NCBI GenBank assembly: GCA_038244585.1
Contig: JBBRTI010000028.1
Coordinates: 1 to 7,983, forward strand
DNA from: UBA4664 sp038244585
GTDB taxonomy: Bacteria > Patescibacteriota > Saccharimonadia > UBA4664
Reading direction: 5' to 3'
Length of the DNA: 7,983 nucleotides
Shown here: positions 4,938-7,983 of the stretch, in pieces
How positions within the stretch are numbered: the stretch's first letter is position 1
Layout of the letters: each line of letters begins with the position of its first letter
Notes under the pieces: generated by a model
Database searches by the model: none
The model's input: the letters and a program-made list of their open reading frames with translations, nothing else
Told to the model about the DNA's origin: nothing
Position numbers and translations under genes: made by a program

Positions 4938-4966
4938 ATCATAGCCAAGCGGAATGAATATGTCAA
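4938..4966 (-). promoter_or_regulatory. Strong promoter of the pilin operon
   Basis: On the minus strand a perfect TTGACA (4966-4961) is followed after exactly 17 bases by TATGAT (4943-4938, 5 of 6). The expected start of transcription, about 7 bases downstream, is the A of the ATG at 4931. Confidence 0.85.
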
Positions 4967-4980
4967 AACAGCTTTTGACA
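4961..4980. promoter_or_regulatory. Palindrome formed by back-to-back -35 boxes
   Basis: TGTCAAAA (4961-4968) and TTTTGACA (4973-4980) are perfect inverted repeats around CAGC. Each arm contains the -35 hexamer of one of the two divergent genes. A further GTCAA at 4986-4990 extends the pattern. The site is suited to coordinate control of pilins and membrane channel. Confidence 0.6.
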
Positions 4981-5003
4981 AAACCGTCAAATTCTGTTAC
5001 GTT
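4975..5003 (+). promoter_or_regulatory. Probable promoter of the VirB6-like gene
   Basis: TTGACA (4975-4980) is perfect, but the -10 is poor: TACGTT (4998-5003) at 17 bases, with TACATT (5006-5011) further on as an alternative at non-standard spacing. With the first choice transcription would begin at about 5010-5012, on the GTG start codon. It is weaker than the opposing pilin promoter. Confidence 0.45.
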
Positions 5004-5011
5004 GATACATT

Positions 5012-7663
5012 GTGTTTTTCTTATTTTCTATCTTAAAACAACACTTGGGCCGGGCTTTAATCTCGGCTGCTGCAATCGGCGTGCTGACCCTCCTGGCCCA
5101 GCCCGCACACGCGGCGGGGGAAACATATACCTGGGCCGATGACGCTAACCAGACGGTTACCGTCGCGGGCGGCAACGGCCAGGCTAAGGGTACCCTCAGC
5201 AAGACCGCCGCCACGCCCGACGCAACCTTCGCCGGAGACGTGACCTATTCCTGCGCCGGAACGCCCAAGACCGCCAAGCTGTCCCTGAGCGTCGACGCCG
5301 CGGACTACAAAAAGATCTACCCGACGCTGGCCAACGTGACGGCGCCAGCCGACGCCTCCTGTGCCAGTTTCGACCTCAGCATTGCCGTGAGCAAATCCGA
5401 CGGCGCCACCACCGCCGATGCGGCAGCCGCGGGCAACGAATGCAACCAGGGCAGCGTCTCTTGGATGATGTGTCCCTTCATCGACAACGCCACCGGAGCC
5501 ATAACCAAACTGGCCAACGGGGTACTGATACCGCTGTTGCGCGTCAAAGCCGTCAACCAACAGAGTACGCCCGACCTCTACAATATCTGGCTCAAGATGG
5601 TCAATCTGGCGGAAATTATCTTCCTGCTCGTTTTCCTCGTCATCATCTTTGCCACTATCACCCAGCAGGATTTCGGCTTCTTTGACCAGTACACTATCAA
5701 GAAGGTTCTGCCGCGGTTGGTGGTCGCGGCCATCCTGGTGCAGGCCTCATTCCTATTGTCAGGTTTCATGATCGACATAGGCAACGTCCTTGGTGCCGGC
5801 ATCGAGACCCTGCTTCGGGCGGCGACCGGCCCGCAAAGCGACGCCAGCGTCGCCCACGTGCTCTCCAATCTGGTAGGCATCGGCCTGGCTGGCGCCGTAG
5901 GTATCGGCACGGTATTGGGAACGGCCTCCTGGATCGCGGTCGCGCCACTGCTGGCCAGCCTAGCCCTGACCCTCCTCGTCGTCTTCCTAGTCCTGGGTCT
6001 GCGCTTCCTGCTCATCGCCTGCCTCATCGTTGTCTCGCCGCTAGCCATGGTCGCCTGGGTGTTGCCTAACACACGCCATTGGGCCAAGGACTGGATGGAG
6101 CTGCTGTTCCGCCTCATCCTGATGTACCCCATCATCGTGGGCGTCATTTCCATTGCCGGGCTGGTCAATTCCATCCTGCCGTCCGGCTCCTCCACAGCCG
6201 ACAGCTTCGGCGCGGGATTGGCCGGCTATTTCATCAAGCCGATCGTGGTCCTGGCCGCCTTCCTCATTATTCCTGTCACCTTCAAGCTTGCCGGCAGGGG
6301 CCTCAACACCGCTTACAGCCTGCTGAACGGCCAAGCCCAGCGCGGCAAAGGCGCCCTCAAAGGCAGCGACTTCTGGCAGCGCGGCGTCGACGAACGTCAG
6401 CGACGCAAAAACAAGCACCTAGAAAACTTCATGGATTCAAAAGCCATCACCTCGCTGTCCGGCGGCAATAAGGCCAAGCGGGCGCTGGGAGGCGCGGCAG
6501 TAGCCGGCTTCGGCGGCGGCCTGCTCCTCGGCGGCCCCACCAGCAAACTGGCTCTGGACGCCAGCAACAACCGACTCGCTCGTTCAGCAGGTAAAACTCT
6601 GGATGACCTGGCCGAGGCCCAAAGCCCGAACAACCTGAAGAAGGTTTTGGCCGCTTACGCCGAGCCGGACGTCGCCAAACGCCGCGCCATGATTGAAAAT
6701 CTCAACCGCACCGTGCCTAACCTGGCGCAGATCGGTTCTAACGCCACCGGCCGCCGGGCCATCATGAGCCGTCTCAGCGACAAGGGTTTCCTGAGCGATG
6801 AAGACACCAGCAACGTCTTAAACGCCGCCAGGTTATCGAACCCCACGAGTGTTAGCCGCAATGTATCATCCGAGTACGCAGCCTTAATCGGCGAGGTCGG
6901 CGGCAGCCGCTCGACCAACCCGTTTTCAACCATGCGCGTAACTGAGACGACCAGTTCATACAAGCCTAAAGACGCGGCCGGAAACCAAATAATGACCACG
7001 GATGCCCATGGCAATCAGGTCCCGCTGGTGATAAACCGTGAGATCGGCGACTTGGACATCAACAGCGTCGACAAGCAGCTCCGCAAGACTACCGACGGCT
7101 CTCTGGGCGACAAGATATCGACCGATAACTGGAACGTCCTGCTCAAAGGTAAGGCACCTGATGCCACCGTGCTGGAACGACGCGTCGCCAGGGAGGCCGC
7201 CGAGCGTGTCGGAGCGAGCATGCCTGAACGCGCGATTTTGGGTGCCTTCGACGTTACCGGGCGTAAGACCATGTCGGTTGAGCATCGCCTAATGATGGCC
7301 CGCGCCTTTGAAGCGCAGCGTGACGCCATTAGCTCCACCACGGTCGGCCAACATAAGTTCGAGGCCCTCACTGCCGACTTCCACCGTGACGAAGACCTGA
7401 CCCGCGAGCTAGCCAGCCAGTATGGCATGCCGTCCGCCATGGTGGAGGCATTATCGCCGGCCGCCAAGGGCCTGGTAGCCTATGAATGGATGCAGGGCAA
7501 ACGCTACAACCCGACCGTGGATGCCTCGCGCAGCTACGAGACGGAAAGCGTGAAGTTTTCGAGAGACCGTGAAGCCGCCCGCCAGCGTAACTCCGGCCGT
7601 TTCCCCCTTGGCGGATCAACCCCGCCGGGCGGCACTCCCAGCGCAGGCGGTTCAACTCCCTAA
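5012..7663 (+). CDS. VirB6/TrbL-like polytopic type IV secretion membrane protein, 883 aa
   Basis: A signal-peptide-like N-terminus (hydrophobic 15-30, likely cut after QPAHA at 34) leads into an extracytoplasmic domain of about 160 residues with four cysteines (C81, C117, C144, C154), possibly two disulfides. About seven membrane helices follow at roughly 197-217, 232-256, 283-303, 307-328, 330-350, 364-388 and 405-427. A 450-residue charged, mostly soluble C-terminal part ends in a Gly/Pro/Ser-rich tail (from about 866). The core, with AEIIFLLVFLVIIFATI and IKKVLPRLVVAAILVQASF, resembles CPR proteins of the TrbL/VirB6 group, which form the inner-membrane part of the translocation channel. 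The only plausible start is GTG 5012: an in-frame stop lies 9 bases upstream. There is no Shine-Dalgarno. It is divergent from five pilins. Exact family assignment needs a profile search. Confidence 0.75.
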   Translation: MFFLFSILKQHLGRALISAAAIGVLTLLAQPAHAAGETYTWADDANQTVTVAGGNGQAKGTLSKTAATPDATFAGDVTYSCAGTPKTAKLSLSVDAADYKKIYPTLANVTAPADASCASFDLSIAVSKSDGATTADAAAAGNECNQGSVSWMMCPFIDNATGAITKLANGVLIPLLRVKAVNQQSTPDLYNIWLKMVNLAEIIFLLVFLVIIFATITQQDFGFFDQYTIKKVLPRLVVAAILVQASFLLSGFMIDIGNVLGAGIETLLRAATGPQSDASVAHVLSNLVGIGLAGAVGIGTVLGTASWIAVAPLLASLALTLLVVFLVLGLRFLLIACLIVVSPLAMVAWVLPNTRHWAKDWMELLFRLILMYPIIVGVISIAGLVNSILPSGSSTADSFGAGLAGYFIKPIVVLAAFLIIPVTFKLAGRGLNTAYSLLNGQAQRGKGALKGSDFWQRGVDERQRRKNKHLENFMDSKAITSLSGGNKAKRALGGAAVAGFGGGLLLGGPTSKLALDASNNRLARSAGKTLDDLAEAQSPNNLKKVLAAYAEPDVAKRRAMIENLNRTVPNLAQIGSNATGRRAIMSRLSDKGFLSDEDTSNVLNAARLSNPTSVSRNVSSEYAALIGEVGGSRSTNPFSTMRVTETTSSYKPKDAAGNQIMTTDAHGNQVPLVINREIGDLDINSVDKQLRKTTDGSLGDKISTDNWNVLLKGKAPDATVLERRVAREAAERVGASMPERAILGAFDVTGRKTMSVEHRLMMARAFEAQRDAISSTTVGQHKFEALTADFHRDEDLTRELASQYGMPSAMVEALSPAAKGLVAYEWMQGKRYNPTVDASRSYETESVKFSRDREAARQRNSGRFPLGGSTPPGGTPSAGGSTP

Positions 7664-7694
7664 AAACACCCGAGGATTCCTGGGGTGTTTTTAG
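7660..7694 (+). terminator. Terminator that includes the stop codon of the VirB6-like gene
   Basis: CTAAAAACACCC (7660-7671) and GGGTGTTTTTAG (7683-7694) pair perfectly over 12 bp, with a T-tract in the right arm. The TAA stop codon at 7661-7663 is part of the left arm, so there is no spacer between coding sequence and terminator. Confidence 0.85.
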
Positions 7695-7704
7695 AACATA
7701 AGCA

Positions 7705-7733
7705 TTGACATTTTGTAGGTTATGCGGTATAAA
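7705..7733 (+). promoter_or_regulatory. Strong promoter for the downstream membrane protein gene
   Basis: TTGACA (7705-7710, perfect) and TATAAA (7728-7733, 5 of 6) are separated by exactly 17 bases, giving a leader of about 50 nt. The leader holds the hairpin CCGCA-CTC-TGCGG (7743-7755). Confidence 0.85.
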
Positions 7734-7769
7734 TGAAGTCAACCGCACTCTGCGGGCTTTGACATCCAG

Positions 7770-7785
7770 CCCTTTAGAAGGGGAG
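7770..7785 (+). promoter_or_regulatory. Strong Shine-Dalgarno partly hidden in a hairpin
   Basis: AAGGGGAG (7778-7785) lies 4 bases before the ATG and fixes the start. CCCTT (7770-7774) can pair with AAGGG (7778-7782) around TAG, covering part of it. This may modulate translation. Confidence 0.5.
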
Positions 7786-7789
7786 TCTC

Positions 7790-7983
7790 ATGACCACCGA
7801 TATTGACTCGAGGATCATTGAGCCTCCCTCAATGAGCTCGTCCTCTCCCAGCCCTGCCACTCACCGACCGCCCGTATGGATCATGTGGGTCAACGCCGCC
7901 CTGAGTTTTGCTCTGCTCCCGTTCGCGTATCTGATATACCTGACCGTCAGGAACATCAGGTGGGCACGGCGCAACAGCGAGCC
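7790..7983 (+). CDS. Single-span membrane protein, N-terminal part (3' partial)
   Basis: Sixty-four complete codons are visible before the right edge. A polar, Ser/Pro-rich N-terminal segment of about 28 residues is followed by one hydrophobic helix at roughly 30-53 (from VWIMWVN to YLTV), then a basic stretch RNIRWARR. This suggests an N-outside or N-inside single-pass anchor with the rest beyond the window. I do not recognise the family. It has its own strong promoter and ribosome site directly behind the VirB6-like gene, so it may belong to the same secretion locus, but that is only inferred from position. Confidence 0.7.
   Translation, partial: MTTDIDSRIIEPPSMSSSSPSPATHRPPVWIMWVNAALSFALLPFAYLIYLTVRNIRWARRNSE

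Noticed and set aside
5057..6418. Long antisense frames opposite the VirB6-like gene
   Set aside because: They are composition shadows of a GC-rich gene, without ribosome sites, and the sense frame has clear signal peptide and membrane helices.

Overview
The window most likely comes from a Patescibacteria (CPR) genome, with Candidatus Saccharibacteria the best guess. The reasons are a cluster of five short paralogous pilins of the CPR-typical type IV secretion pilin kind, a divergent VirB6/TrbL-like polytopic membrane protein, and compact gene packing. This assignment rests on recognising protein styles, not on a marker gene. Stops TAA, TAG and TGA are all used normally, so a code that reads UGA as glycine is unlikely.

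Left part (1-1306): the 3' part of a P-loop kinase-like ATPase runs off the left edge. It is followed by an AT-richer stretch with one small orphan gene on the minus strand (542-757). Next comes a regulatory-looking block with four copies of ATGAGACA/TGTCTCAT around a TATAAT box. After it lies a degenerate tandem region resembling broken 3' halves of serine tRNA genes. An intact tRNA-Ser(GCU) gene on the minus strand ends in a perfect 40-base palindrome that probably terminates transcription from both sides.

Middle (1327-2996): comF (minus, upstream of the tRNA) and an Hsp20 small heat shock gene (plus) diverge from overlapping -10 boxes. The hsp20 gene ends in a clear intrinsic terminator. 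The following ~300 bases carry no gene but hold several interleaved perfect or near-perfect inverted repeats.

Right part (2997-7983): five pilin-like genes lie on the minus strand (4931 down to 2997), the first three translationally coupled. They face a divergent 883-residue membrane protein on the plus strand. The two -35 boxes form a palindrome, and both start codons sit where the transcripts should begin, which suggests leaderless mRNAs. After a terminator that contains the stop codon, a strong promoter drives a further single-span membrane protein that runs off the right edge. Together these look like the pilin and inner-membrane part of a CPR type IV secretion or DNA-uptake/conjugation apparatus. 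The ATPases (VirB4-like) are not in the window but would be expected nearby.
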